DNA of 64,000 nt from assembly GCA_000613465.1 (NCBI GenBank), contig BAJA01000004.1, forward strand, positions 163,208 through 227,207, written 5' to 3'. The notes beneath the pieces are model-generated. The model saw only the letters and a program-made list of their open reading frames with translations. It did no database searches and had not been told where the DNA came from. This stretch comes from Bacteroides nordii WAL 11050 = JCM 12987. GTDB lineage: Bacteria; Bacteroidota; Bacteroidia; Bacteroidales; Bacteroidaceae. This document shows, in pieces, positions 18,291 to 29,702 of this stretch (the first letter of the stretch is position 1; each line of letters starts with the position of its first letter). The position numbers were made by a program, and so were the translations under genes.

Positions 18291-18635
18291 TTATAATAGT
18301 GCTGCTATTTTACGGATATTATTTAGTTTGTCCATGAAACTTGCATTTTGCTTCGCTATTTGCATATTATAGTCCGTTTGCATGTTGACGAGCAACTTTG
18401 CATTGATGCCTAAGGCTGCTTCAAATAGCAATGCATATTCAGTTGTAATAGCACGTTTGGCATTCAGAACTTCATTTAATACGGAATAAGACATACCGAT
18501 TTGCGCAGCAAATCTCCGTTGTGAAATACCACGATATTCAATTTCTTCTTTCAATATATCCCCCGGATGTGTAGCCATACATGGTGTGAGGTTGTTGGCT
18601 ATCATTTGGGGGGAAACTCCCTTTATTGTAATCAT
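18291..18635 (-). CDS. higA: HigA-type antitoxin (XRE helix-turn-helix)
   Basis: A 114-residue XRE-family antitoxin with the typical HigA entry HPGDILKEEIEYRGISQRRF and the recognition region SYSVLNEVLNAKRAIT. It should neutralise the toxin encoded 7 bp upstream and autorepress the operon. Toxin-first order is the usual HigBA arrangement. Confidence 0.9.
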   Translation of the reverse strand: MITIKGVSPQMIANNLTPCMATHPGDILKEEIEYRGISQRRFAAQIGMSYSVLNEVLNAKRAITTEYALLFEAALGINAKLLVNMQTDYNMQIAKQNASFMDKLNNIRKIAALL

Positions 18636-18642
18636 AATGAAC

Positions 18643-18960
18643 TTATTTATAATGGTTTGACAACTCTAATATGTTACACACTGTTATAACAGGCTCACTC
18701 TCTTGATGTGTTACAGTAAACTCAATTCTGTATTGATTGTTCACTCTTATTGACGAGATTCCTTGCTTGTCACCTGTGAGGATTTCGTAATTCAATGAAT
18801 TGATACTGAATAAGTCTTCTATTTCATCAGCTTCTTCAAGCGTTTTAATGCGACGTATGTAGTTTTTGATAATTTCGGGTTGAAACCGATGCTTTTTATC
18901 AGGGGATATACCCTTTTCGTACAAGTCACGCAAATATTCTTTTTCAAATGTAACGACCAT
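18643..18960 (-). CDS. higB: HigB-type toxin (RelE/ParE superfamily)
   Basis: A 105-residue RelE-superfamily toxin, probably a ribosome-dependent mRNA endonuclease. It has the fold's pattern: AEEIxD-like helix (LEEADEIEDLFSINSLNYEI), then GISSIRVNNQYRIEF with the conserved Arg-Val-Asn-x-x-x-Arg-Ile, and a final strand VITVCNILELSNHYK. A well-formed promoter and a palindrome lie just upstream. Confidence 0.88.
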   Translation of the reverse strand: MVVTFEKEYLRDLYEKGISPDKKHRFQPEIIKNYIRRIKTLEEADEIEDLFSINSLNYEILTGDKQGISSIRVNNQYRIEFTVTHQESEPVITVCNILELSNHYK

Positions 18961-18979
18961 ATTAGCTTGTTTGTTGTTA

Positions 18980-19011
18980 CAAAGATAGTACTTTTTTAAA
19001 TTGTTTGCAAA
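18980..19011 (-). promoter_or_regulatory. higBA promoter
   Basis: On the minus strand, TTTG (complement of 19008-19011) and TATCTTTG (complement of 18980-18987) are separated by 20 bp, ending 20 bp before the higB ATG. Confidence 0.75.
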
Positions 19012-19020
19012 TTTGCGAAC
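19003..19020. promoter_or_regulatory. Candidate HigA operator
   Basis: The 18-bp near-perfect palindrome GTTTGCAAATTTGCGAAC overlaps the -33 box of the higBA promoter, where binding by HigA would block transcription. Confidence 0.6.
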
Positions 19021-19056
19021 ACTTTCTTATGCTGTTTTATCTTTTATAAAATGATA

Positions 19057-19092
19057 CACCCAGATAGAAGTGACGTCTATTCCATCTGGGTG
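19057..19092. repeat. Hairpin CACCCAGAT/ATCTGGGTG
   Basis: A 9-bp perfect inverted repeat (19057-19065 and 19084-19092), the first of several in a 776-bp gene-free region (18961-19736). Confidence 0.6.
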
Positions 19093-19349
19093 CAGGCCAT
19101 TTCTTCATTCAGATGAAGAAAGCATGATTTCTATTTATCAATCATTCCAGGCTATAGAAACCGACTTGTTGCTTGTATAGGTAATCCCCTAAGCATTTCT
19201 TACATACTGGCAGGGGGATGAATACGGAGTGTGCTGTGCAAGCTTAGCAGAGTCTGATTATACAATCCGGCGGCTGCTGTGTTCTTATTTACTTCGGTGG
19301 ATCGTACGCCAATGGATAAAGCCCCCTCTCGTAGAGTAACGTATAAAGC

Positions 19350-19401
19350 CTCGGTGTGTAACGTTGTTACATGTACATCTAAAACAACGTTACACACCGA
19401 G
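19350..19401. repeat. 19-bp perfect hairpin in gene-free region
   Basis: 19350-19368 (CTCGGTGTGTAACGTTGTT) is exactly complementary to 19383-19401, with a 14-nt loop. No convincing gene covers it. Confidence 0.75.
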
Positions 19402-19547
19402 AAAAGGAACGTTCCTTTCTGAGAAAGACAAAGAATAACACCGAGTAACGGTAACGATGCTGTTTACAGGCACTTCCGCCACCGAAAAGATAGAGCTGTG
19501 ATCTTCGTTACTGATCTGATTTGAATCAAACTGAATCCTATTTTTAT

Positions 19548-19661
19548 GGTACACGGGGATAAGACAGATCGGGCAGATGACAACGGATTTTTTTATTGGT
19601 AATCAGGAAGTAAGAAAATCTGATCCGTCGTCATCCGTTTTACCAGTTTCATCCGTGTGCC
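19548..19661. repeat. Nested palindromic element
   Basis: Outer arms GGTACACGG (19548-19556) / CCGTGTGCC (19653-19661) enclose inner arms GATGACAACGGAT (19576-19588) / ATCCGTCGTCATC (19623-19635, one mismatch). CATCCGT-like heptamers recur in the right half. Confidence 0.6.
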
Positions 19662-19720
19662 TATAGAAAGCACAAAGCTATTTTAGCTTCTTCTGCATGT
19701 TAATGAGCGAATATGAGCAG

Positions 19721-19738
19721 AGCCCTTCGGGCTTTTTT
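19721..19738 (+). terminator. Plus-strand intrinsic terminator overlapping the znuC stop
   Basis: AGCCC-TTC-GGGCT followed by six T residues is oriented for a plus-strand transcript, but no plus-strand gene is visible for 10 kb to the left. Confidence 0.65.
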
Positions 19739-20522
19739 AATCGTGATGATGGTGATGTTCTCCCAATATGCGGTGCGGTAACGTTCCGTGCCCCAATAAT
19801 TCGATAGGGCAGTTGAAGTTACGTTCCAGCCACTCTGTAGTGACACCCGCGTCCGGATGATAATCTAACGTTTCGTTGACACAAGCGATAGATTTTACCT
19901 GCTGTAATACCGTGCCAATGTCATGGCTGACAAGGATAATGGCACATTCCTTGTTTATCTCTGCCAAAAGCTCATAGAGGCGGGCTTCAAAGCGTTTATC
20001 GATATAAGTGCTTGGTTCGTCGAGAATGAGAACAGACGGATCACTGACAATGGCACGTCCTAACAGGGCACGTTGCAATTGTCCGCCACTGAGCTGTCCG
20101 ATGGCACGTTTCTCCAGACCTTCCAGTCCCATACGGGCGATGACAGCATGAACTTTTTCGTGCTGCCGGGCTGTAAACTTGCTGATAAGCGATTTTTTAG
20201 AACTCAGTCCGGAGAGTATTACTTCTTCTACAGAGATGGGAAATTTGCGGTCTATTGTGTTGTATTGAGGCAAATAACCCATAAAAAACTGGGAGTTGAG
20301 TGCCGGGAGTTGTGAGTGGTCTGCTCCATAATAAGTGATTTTTCCGGCAGTAGGTTTCAGCAATCCTAACATACATCTGATGAGGGTGGTCTTTCCACCT
20401 CCATTCGGTCCGATAATTCCTAAGAAGTCACGTTCATATACAGTGAGGTTAACGTCGTGCAATACTGTACGACCATCATATCCGGCGGAGAGTCCACGAA
20501 CTTCTATAATCGGTTGTGCCAT
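19737..20522 (-). CDS. znuC: Metal (zinc-type) ABC transporter ATP-binding protein
   Basis: A 261-residue ABC ATPase: Walker A GPNGGGKTT (38-46), Q-loop YLPQYNTID, signature LSGGQLQRALLGRAI, Walker B VLILDEPST and H-loop ILVSHD. The C-terminus is histidine-rich (EHHHHHD), suggesting zinc sensing or binding. It follows the substrate-binding lipoprotein gene by 12 bp. The third component, a membrane permease (ZnuB), is not encoded next to it. Confidence 0.88.
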   Translation of the reverse strand: MAQPIIEVRGLSAGYDGRTVLHDVNLTVYERDFLGIIGPNGGGKTTLIRCMLGLLKPTAGKITYYGADHSQLPALNSQFFMGYLPQYNTIDRKFPISVEEVILSGLSSKKSLISKFTARQHEKVHAVIARMGLEGLEKRAIGQLSGGQLQRALLGRAIVSDPSVLILDEPSTYIDKRFEARLYELLAEINKECAIILVSHDIGTVLQQVKSIACVNETLDYHPDAGVTTEWLERNFNCPIELLGHGTLPHRILGEHHHHHD

Positions 20523-20534
20523 AATCGGAGAATC

Positions 20535-21418
20535 TTATTTCTTGTTATGATCCGTTAGCGCCTGGGCAACAGCTAACATTTCGGCTTCCCAATTATAACT
20601 CAGCGGTTGATAGGAACAATGCCGGTACCGGTTTCCCGGGCAATAATTTCTGCGTTGCGGCGGTCAAATTCCGGTTGTATGAAAATGATGCGGACATCTT
20701 TCTGGCGACAGAGGTCTACCAGGTCTTTTAGATGAGCAGGTGAAGGTTCTTTTCCGCCCTCTTCGATACTGATCTGCTGCAAACCGTAGTCGCGGGCAAA
20801 ATAGGAGAGAGCCGGATGGTAAATCATAAAGCTTTGGGTTGTACCGGGCTGTTGCAGGGTTTTCCTGATGATGCTGTCGGTATGCATAATGCGTTGGCAA
20901 AGGCTGTCATAGCGGTTCAGATAGTAAGCCTCATTCTCTTTGTCAAGCTGGCAGAGAGCCTTGTAGGTGTTGCGGGCAATGATCAGTGCATTATTGGTTG
21001 AGTTCCAGATGTGCGGTTCTACCCCACCGGCATGCTGGTGATCGCCATGGTCGTGTGCCTCTCCGAGGATAAGATCGATATCTTTGGAAGTATCGAAGAT
21101 CTGTATGTGCGGGGTATTGTCTATCAGGCGATCCATCCATACTTGTTCGAAGCCGATATAGCCAATGCGGAGATATGCCTTACTGTCTCCCAGCGAAACG
21201 AGCTGCTGGGGGGTAGGATCGTAAGTCTCCGGACTGCTGCCTTTGGGTACGATACTGATGACGTCGAACTTGTCTCCGGCAATAGCTTCGGTAAAATAAC
21301 GCTGGGGTTCTATGGTGACAGCAATGACGGGTTTCTCATTATCTTGACTCTTCCCGGACTTACCCATGTTGCAGGAAACCAGAAGAACGATTATCAGAAG
21401 AAGAGGTATATGTTTCAT
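20535..21418 (-). CDS. znuA: Zinc ABC transporter substrate-binding lipoprotein, frameshifted near its 3' end
   Basis: Cluster A-I metal-binding protein, ~294 residues when joined. It has a lipoprotein signal (MKHIPLLLIIVLLVSC, Cys16), the PETYDPTPQQL segment, a His/Asp-rich loop EAHDHGDHQHAGGVEPHIW and the metal ligands in FMIYHPALSYFARDYGL. As read it ends early at 20600 after GTGIVPIN; restoring one C there gives PLSYNWEAEMLAVAQALTDH and a stop at 20535-20537, which places it 12 bp before znuC. This looks like a one-base deletion. In Bacteroidetes it would deliver zinc from the periplasm. Confidence 0.88.
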
Positions 21419-21457
21419 ATATTCTTTGGGTTTAGTATATTTTCCCTCCGGCAGCCT

Positions 21458-22099
21458 TTATTTTCTTGCTCTTAGTATTTCCCGTTTTCCTCCCGGAGGG
21501 CCGGGGAGACGTTCTACAGTAAATCCTGCTGTCTGAAGCATCCGGCGTACTACTCCTTTGGCGCAATAGGTGGTAAGTATGCCTTTCTCGCCCATTATAA
21601 CGTGTAACCGGTCGAATAGTTCTTGTGACCACATCTCCGGCTGCTTTTCGGGAGCAAAAGCATCGAAGTAAATAATGTCAAATGAGCGATCCGTAGTCAA
21701 CGTTGTAAAGTCGGCTTGTACCTTCCTTAACGTAAAACAGGGGGTTATTATTGTATCCTCTTCCCAGGGAATAATATGTAGCGTTTTGAATAGCGGATTG
21801 TCACTATAGCCCAATGGTTCTATCATTTCCCAGGGGAGTGGGTAGAGCTCAATTCCGGTGTAGTGTACTTTTCTTTGAGTCGATTCGGCTGTTTCGAGTG
21901 TCAGCAGGGCATTCAAACCTGTTCCGAAACCTATTTCGAGGATATGCGGCTCGGCCACTTCAGAGGCATTCAGACCCATGTCAATAAAGATATGTTGAGA
22001 TTCTGTACGTGCGCCTTTCACGGAATGATAGTGTTCGTTCAATTCCGGCACAAAAAGGGTAGCGCTCCCGTCGGCTGTTTGTTCGATAACCCGTTTCAT
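21458..22099 (-). CDS. mnmD: tRNA 5-aminomethyl-2-thiouridine methyltransferase MnmD
   Basis: A 213-residue SAM-dependent methyltransferase that completes the mnm5s2U modification at U34, the pathway begun by MnmEG (mnmG is in this window). Visible: the Ser-x-x-Gly-Ala substrate region VKGARTESQHIFI, SAM motif ILEIGFGTGLNALLTL and the catalytic-site segment IIYFDAFAPEKQPEMWS. It is the stand-alone MnmD form, without the MnmC oxidase domain. Gene spacing (5 bp after the DedA-like gene) indicates an operon. Confidence 0.93.
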   Translation of the reverse strand: MKRVIEQTADGSATLFVPELNEHYHSVKGARTESQHIFIDMGLNASEVAEPHILEIGFGTGLNALLTLETAESTQRKVHYTGIELYPLPWEMIEPLGYSDNPLFKTLHIIPWEEDTIITPCFTLRKVQADFTTLTTDRSFDIIYFDAFAPEKQPEMWSQELFDRLHVIMGEKGILTTYCAKGVVRRMLQTAGFTVERLPGPPGGKREILRARK

Positions 22100-22104
22100 G
22101 ATGA

Positions 22105-22581
22105 TTATATGACGAAATTGATAATGCCTTTCAGTGCAAGCAACATGAGAATATAACGTATCAGCTTACCGGCAAACATAGAAATTGTCGTGAGCCATAT
22201 ATTGCTGCGCATGAACCCTAACGCAATGGCAATCACCTCCCCTACAAACGGAAGGAAAGCAAAAAACGCCATAAGTGCCCCTTTGCCTTGCAGAAATGCC
22301 TCCATGCGGTCCACTTTCTCCTTTTTTACTTTGAAGTATTTCTCTATCCAGTCTACCTTGCCGAGATGCCCCATATAATAGCAGGTCATACCACCTAAGG
22401 TGTTGCCCAATGCAGCAGCAAGCACACAGGTGACCGGGCTTAATCCTACTTCTACTAATGCTACCAACACCAGTTCGGAGCTGAACGGAACTATGCTTCC
22501 TGCTAATAGGGCAGAAAGAAACAAGCCAGGGATACCCCAGTCGATAAGTAGCTGTATTACTGAGTTTATAAAAGCGTCCAT
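22105..22581 (-). CDS. YqaA/DedA-like (SNARE-associated) membrane protein
   Basis: A 158-residue membrane protein of the VTT/DedA superfamily: FLSALLAGSIVPFSSELVLVAL, then AAALGNTLGGMTCYYMGHLGK and FFAFLPFVGEVIAIALGFMR, with the conserved P-F-x-G-E turn. Relatives act in lipid flipping or membrane homeostasis. Its start overlaps the end of the upstream membrane-protein gene by 16 bp, pointing to coupled translation. Confidence 0.85.
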   Translation of the reverse strand: MDAFINSVIQLLIDWGIPGLFLSALLAGSIVPFSSELVLVALVEVGLSPVTCVLAAALGNTLGGMTCYYMGHLGKVDWIEKYFKVKKEKVDRMEAFLQGKGALMAFFAFLPFVGEVIAIALGFMRSNIWLTTISMFAGKLIRYILMLLALKGIINFVI

Positions 22582-23570
22582 ATGTTGAAGCAGAATAAGA
22601 GGATTAATCCGATGGTGGAACCGATAAAGAATACGTTAGAAGTCTTGCTGCTGGTCAATACAAAAAGATGTCCTACGAGAATGCTGACACCGATCAGAAG
22701 GAGTGACATCAGATCCATGCAGTGTATCGGTTGCAGAAGTATGAACAGGAAGATACAGAAGTTCAGGAATATCAGAAAGTGCAGATAGGAACGCGTTCGT
22801 ATTTTATCTTCATATCCGCTAACAATGCAATGGGCTGCACTGACAATGAACAGGATAAACAGATAGATCAATGTGACAAGCTCCCAAAGCTGTAGATTCT
22901 TTCCAAACTCTATAGGCTGAAAATGAACCAGTTCAATGAATGGTTGGTAGAATAACTCCATCTCTCCGTAGAAGAAAGCATGCCCTAATAAGAACCAATA
23001 GGGAAGGCTTATTCCGATGATAGCTCCGCAGAAACTGCGTATTGTGAGCGACTGAAACGAGTAAGCTCCTATCAGCCAAAGAGGGATGAAGTAGAGTAAT
23101 TGTGGAAATAATAAACTTCCTGCACCAATAAAGGCGAAGGAATGGAATATATAGCTCACCGGATGAGGCTGCTGGTAGCTTTTGAACAGGAAAAACAAGG
23201 AGATAAGGAAAGCTACGGCAGCTACATCGCCTGCATATAGCAAATGCATACCCGGACAGATGGTAACTAAAAGAAAGTAAAGTGACGTCTGTACCGAGGC
23301 GCGCATACGGATAATAGTGAATGTATTGTTCAACTCAATCAAGAAATAACCGATAGCCGCGTATAGCATAAAACTGATCATCCTGTTTGCCCAGGAAGGC
23401 AGGCAGGAGGTGCAAATAGATTGCCACAAAGCGTATCCTGTATCTTTTGCTGAACTCATATCAGGCAAAAGAAAAGAGGTACATATCCAGCAGACTGTGC
23501 AGATAAGAATGACAACAGGCAATGTAAACCGCCCTGCTGTCACCCGGCCTTGTAATCTATTATTTCTCAT
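22566..23570 (-). CDS. Polytopic membrane protein of unknown function
   Basis: 334 residues with about nine hydrophobic helices (LPVVILICTVCWICTSFLL; VGHLFVLTSS near the end). I recognise no family motif. The size and the gene neighbourhood (between purD and a DedA-like gene) are all that can be said. The ATG at 23570 lies 31 bp after the purD stop. Confidence 0.7.
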   Translation of the reverse strand: MRNNRLQGRVTAGRFTLPVVILICTVCWICTSFLLPDMSSAKDTGYALWQSICTSCLPSWANRMISFMLYAAIGYFLIELNNTFTIIRMRASVQTSLYFLLVTICPGMHLLYAGDVAAVAFLISLFFLFKSYQQPHPVSYIFHSFAFIGAGSLLFPQLLYFIPLWLIGAYSFQSLTIRSFCGAIIGISLPYWFLLGHAFFYGEMELFYQPFIELVHFQPIEFGKNLQLWELVTLIYLFILFIVSAAHCIVSGYEDKIRTRSYLHFLIFLNFCIFLFILLQPIHCMDLMSLLLIGVSILVGHLFVLTSSKTSNVFFIGSTIGLILLFCFNIWTLL

Positions 23571-23601
23571 TATAACCTTATAACCCTATAACTCTCCCTC
23601 A

Positions 23602-24876
23602 CTACAGATCAAAGCCAATATCTCTTCGAAGATTCTTCTTCTCAAACTGTATCATTTCAGCCACTTTATAGCTTTTTGCCAGTGCTTCTTCTTTGGTATT
23701 TCCATATGAACTGATAGCAATGACACGTCCGCCGCTGGTTACTACTTGTCCGTCTTTTAGGGTAGTACCTGCATGGAATAGGATGCTGTCTGTGGCGGCA
23801 GCCTGATCGAAGCCAGTGATAGGGAATCCTTTTTCGTAAGTTTCCGGATAACCGCCACTTACCAACATCACACAAGCCGCCGTACGTGGGTCTATTTCCA
23901 GCGTTTTTGTATCGAGGTTCTTCTCTGCCACACCTTCAAAGAGCTCTACGAGATCACTCTTGACACGAAGCATAACGCTTTCTGTCTCAGGGTCGCCCAT
24001 ACGAACATTATATTCAATAACCATTGGCTCTCCTTTTACTTTTATCAATCCTAAGAAGATAAAGCCTTTGTAAAGAATGCCTTCTTCTTTCAAGCCATTT
24101 ACAGTAGGTTCGATAATACGCGTACGTACTTTCTCCATGAATTCATCATTGGCGAACGGAACAGGCGTAACGCTTCCCATACCACCGGTATTAAGTCCCT
24201 TATCACCTTCGCCGATACGTTTGTAGTCTTTGGCTACGGGAAGTACTTTGTAATGTTCGCTGTCTGTCAGTACGAATACACTGCATTCAATGCCACTGAG
24301 GAACTCTTCAATGACTACCGTTGCCGAAGCATTGCCAAACATACCGCTAAGCATCTCTTTCAGCTCCTTTTTAGCTTCATCCAAAGTAGGGAGGATCAGA
24401 ACACCTTTTCCGGCACAAAGTCCGTCAGCTTTCAGAACATAGGGAGCTTCCAGCGTTTCGAGGAAAGCAAAACCTTCTTCCAATGTGTCTGCTGTGATGC
24501 TTTTATAACGTGCGGTAGGGATATTATGACGTTGCATGAACTCTTTGGCAAACTCTTTACTACCTTCCAAGCGTGCTCCTTCGCGGGTAGGGCCGATGAT
24601 GGCAATGTGCTGTGTCTCAGGATTTCCCTGAAAGTAGTCGTAAATACCTTCAACTAATGGGTCTTCGGGACCAACTACAATCATGCTGATGTTTTCCTTA
24701 AGAACGAATGCCTTTAATGCATTAAAATCGGTAGCTTTGATGTTCACGTTTTCGCCTACAGAAGAGGTACCGGCATTACCGGGGGCGATGTATAGCTTTT
24801 CTACTTTGGGACTTTGAGCTATTTTCCACGCCAGAGCGTGTTCACGGCCGCCCGAACCTAAGAGTAACAGTTTCAT
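23602..24876 (-). CDS. purD: Phosphoribosylamine--glycine ligase
   Basis: GAR synthetase, second step of purine synthesis: joins glycine to phosphoribosylamine using ATP. The 424-residue protein begins [19 protein letters not shown] and has the ATP-grasp core ([16 protein letters not shown]), [15 protein letters not shown] and the metal site [14 protein letters not shown]. It is the typical length with an intact frame. Confidence 0.97.
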   Translation of the reverse strand: MKLLLLGSGGREHALAWKIAQSPKVEKLYIAPGNAGTSSVGENVNIKATDFNALKAFVLKENISMIVVGPEDPLVEGIYDYFQGNPETQHIAIIGPTREGARLEGSKEFAKEFMQRHNIPTARYKSITADTLEEGFAFLETLEAPYVLKADGLCAGKGVLILPTLDEAKKELKEMLSGMFGNASATVVIEEFLSGIECSVFVLTDSEHYKVLPVAKDYKRIGEGDKGLNTGGMGSVTPVPFANDEFMEKVRTRIIEPTVNGLKEEGILYKGFIFLGLIKVKGEPMVIEYNVRMGDPETESVMLRVKSDLVELFEGVAEKNLDTKTLEIDPRTAACVMLVSGGYPETYEKGFPITGFDQAAATDSILFHAGTTLKDGQVVTSGGRVIAISSYGNTKEEALAKSYKVAEMIQFEKKNLRRDIGFDL

Positions 24877-24891
24877 ATCAATAATTGGTTA

Positions 24892-27138
<2,247 letters not shown>

Positions 27139-27237
27139 TGTCTTCTTGTTTTTTATCTTTATTCTTGAACCAATTCAGCATTACTTTCTGACTTCCGATT
27201 TCGTATATCTTAGTTTCTATGATAACAAGTTCATCCA

Positions 27238-28581
27238 TTATTCTTTCTTATCACCTCTCGGTTCCCAGTTCTTCTTAAACTCCCTTGGCTTTCTGTCTCC
27301 GTTGAAGCTTCGTCCTTCTCTCGGTTTTCTGTCTCTGTCACTTGAAAAGCTACGTCCGCCTTCTTCACGGCGAGGTTTAAATTCTCTTTTTTCTTTGGGA
27401 GTACCTTCTTTATTTTCTTCTTCGCCTTCCTGGCCTTTAAACTCTTTGTACTTTCCGTCAAATATCTGATATTTGCGGAACTCACATTCCAATGCTCCGT
27501 TGAATAATGGCGTTTTTTGACTGGGCTTCAGGCCGATCTGGTCGAAGCATTCCTCACGATAGGAGAGTACCCAGGCATCATTTCCAACGAAAGCGTGCTT
27601 CAGACGTTCGCCAATCATGCTGTATAATCCTAAAAGATCATTGGTAGAAATACGTTCACCGTAAGGAGGATTGGTGATGATGATAGATTTTTCTGCCGGT
27701 TGTTCAAATTGTTGGAAGGGTTGTAACTTCAGAATGATATCTTTAGAAACCCCTGCTGCCTTCACATTGTGTGTGGCTATTTCGTTTGCCTTAGGGTTAT
27801 TATCATAGCCATATATTTTGTGTGTGAATTCACGTTCCTGGCTATCGTCGTTGTATAGATTATCAAACATATCCTGATCGAAATCCACCCATTTCTCGAA
27901 TGCGAACTCCTTACGGAACACTCCCGGAGCAATGTTACGGGCAATCAATGCAGCTTCTACAGGAATGGTACCTGAACCGCACATCGGGTCAATAAGATCA
28001 CATTCTCCTCTCCATCCCGTCATCAGAATCATTCCGGCAGCAAGAACTTCATTGAGTGGTGCTTCTACTGCTTCCTGACGATAGCCGCGGCGATGAAGTG
28101 ATTCACCGGAGGAGTCGAGTGAAAGGGTACAGGTGGTTTGCGCAATATGAATATTCAGTAATACATCCGGTCTGTTGATACGAACGGACGGACGTTTACC
28201 ATTCAACTCACGGAAATAGTCGACAATGGCATCTTTAACTTTGTAAGAAACGAACTTGGAATGGCGGAATTCATCACTAAATACGACGGCATCTACGGCG
28301 AATGTTTTGTTTACATCCAGTATTTCCTCCCAGGCGATGGCTTTGATCTGCTCATAAACCTCGTCGGCATCTTTGGCCTTGAAATGTTTGATTGGTTTCA
28401 GAATGCGGATGGCAGTACGCAGACAGAAGTTTGCTTTATACATCATTTCCTTGTCTCCGGAAAATGAAACCATTCGCCGGCCTATTTGTACGTCGTTTGC
28501 TCCCAGCACTATCAGTTCTTCGGCCAGTACTTCTTCCAGTCCCTGGAAGGTTTTGGCAATCATTTCAAATTGTTCGCTCAT
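27238..28581 (-). CDS. THUMP-domain class I SAM-dependent RNA methyltransferase (RlmL/Trm-like)
   Basis: 447 residues: an N-terminal ferredoxin-like/THUMP region (10-160), a methyltransferase core with LIDPMCGSGTIPVEAALIA and the adenine-methylation motif ITNPPYGERIS, and a C-terminal ~70-residue tail of low complexity rich in Arg, Lys, Glu and Gly (repeats of RKPREGRSF type). It resembles the N-terminal half of RlmL, which methylates G2445 of 23S rRNA. The tail may improve RNA binding. Confidence 0.9.
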   Translation of the reverse strand: MSEQFEMIAKTFQGLEEVLAEELIVLGANDVQIGRRMVSFSGDKEMMYKANFCLRTAIRILKPIKHFKAKDADEVYEQIKAIAWEEILDVNKTFAVDAVVFSDEFRHSKFVSYKVKDAIVDYFRELNGKRPSVRINRPDVLLNIHIAQTTCTLSLDSSGESLHRRGYRQEAVEAPLNEVLAAGMILMTGWRGECDLIDPMCGSGTIPVEAALIARNIAPGVFRKEFAFEKWVDFDQDMFDNLYNDDSQEREFTHKIYGYDNNPKANEIATHNVKAAGVSKDIILKLQPFQQFEQPAEKSIIITNPPYGERISTNDLLGLYSMIGERLKHAFVGNDAWVLSYREECFDQIGLKPSQKTPLFNGALECEFRKYQIFDGKYKEFKGQEGEEENKEGTPKEKREFKPRREEGGRSFSSDRDRKPREGRSFNGDRKPREFKKNWEPRGDKKE

Positions 28582-28590
28582 AATGAATAA

Positions 28591-28712
28591 TGTGCCAATA
28601 TGCCAATGTGGTAATATGCCAATTGGCTGGCGCGTTAAAGTTGTTATTTTTTCAAATTGTTAATATCTGATTCTCTCAGTTGGCACATTGGCATGTTCGC
28701 AATTGGGCCATT
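28591..28712. repeat. Intergenic TGCCAAT-type palindromic repeat
   Basis: TGTGCCAATATGCCAATGTG (28591-28610), followed by another ATGCCAAT, faces the complementary words TTGGCACATTGGCA at 28679-28693 and AATTGGGCCATTA at 28701-28713. The element fills the whole spacer between the methyltransferase and cysE and reaches the cysE stop. Confidence 0.6.
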
Positions 28713-29609
28713 ATTTCTTTGCTTTCGTCTGTACGATTCTTGCTCCTGCGGGAACATCTTCTGTTACCCAGATATTGCCTCCTACTGTAGCATCACGTCC
28801 AATGGTAATACGTCCTAATATAGTTGCATTTGAGTAGATTATAACGTTATCTTCCAGTATTGGATGGCGGGGAATCCCTTTAATTGGCTTACCATCGGTA
28901 TCTAAGGGGAAACTTTTGGCTCCCAACGTGACACCTTGGTAGAGTTTTACGTTATTGCCAATGATACTGGTTGCTCCGATTACCACACCTGTTCCATGAT
29001 CAATAGTAAAATAACTGCCTATCTGTGCTCCGGGATGAATGTCTATACCTGTTTCACTGTGGGCCATTTCTGTTATAATGCGGGGAATAAGTGGTACTCC
29101 AAGTTCTAATAGTTCGTGAGCGATGCGATAGTTGCTGATAGCTCTGATAGCCGGATAACAACAAATTACTTCGCCAAAACTCTGGGCAGCGGGATCACCA
29201 TTGTAGCTGCTTCCACATCTGTTGCCAATACACGGCGCATATGTGGTAATTTACTGATAAATTTAGCAGCCAGGCGGGCAGCTTCTTCTCGTAAAGAATC
29301 ATTGCAGGTATCACATCCTTCATTACTTCCGAAACAGAGTCCGGCTAAAATCTGTTCAGTCAGCAGATCAAATAATCTTTCAATGTTAACCCCTATGTGA
29401 TAGTTGATTGTACGACTGTTGATAGTAGAATTTCCAAAATATCCGGGGAAAAGAATGGAGCGTGCCAACTCGATGACGTCACACAATACCCGTGCCGAAG
29501 GCAAGGGCTCGCCGTCCTTGTGTTGATGGAACAGTCCTTTGTATGATTCGCTTTCCGAAAGCTCATCGACTGCCTGTGTCAGAATGTGGGTGAAATTTAG
29601 TGGACTCAT
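28711..29609 (-). CDS. cysE: Serine O-acetyltransferase, frameshifted as read
   Basis: Makes O-acetylserine for cysteine synthesis. The N-terminal helical part ([20 protein letters not shown]...) and the C-terminal left-handed beta-helix ([42 protein letters not shown]) lie in different frames. Restoring one T at about 29205 joins them through [20 protein letters not shown] and gives ~299 residues, the length of the Bacteroides/EpsC type. The hexapeptide repeats and the catalytic His of DHGTG are intact. A minus-strand -7-like box lies near 29633-29643. Confidence 0.9.
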
Positions 29610-29702
29610 TAGATTCCTTTTCTAATTAATTGGCTACAAAGGTAAGAAATATTATGCACATTTTTCTATCTTTGTTGCGACATTCTATTAACAAAGAAGT
29701 TT

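Noticed and set aside
19200..19397. 65-codon minus-strand frame in the hairpin-rich region
   Set aside because: It runs into the 19-bp hairpin, has no ribosome-binding site and no protein-like composition.
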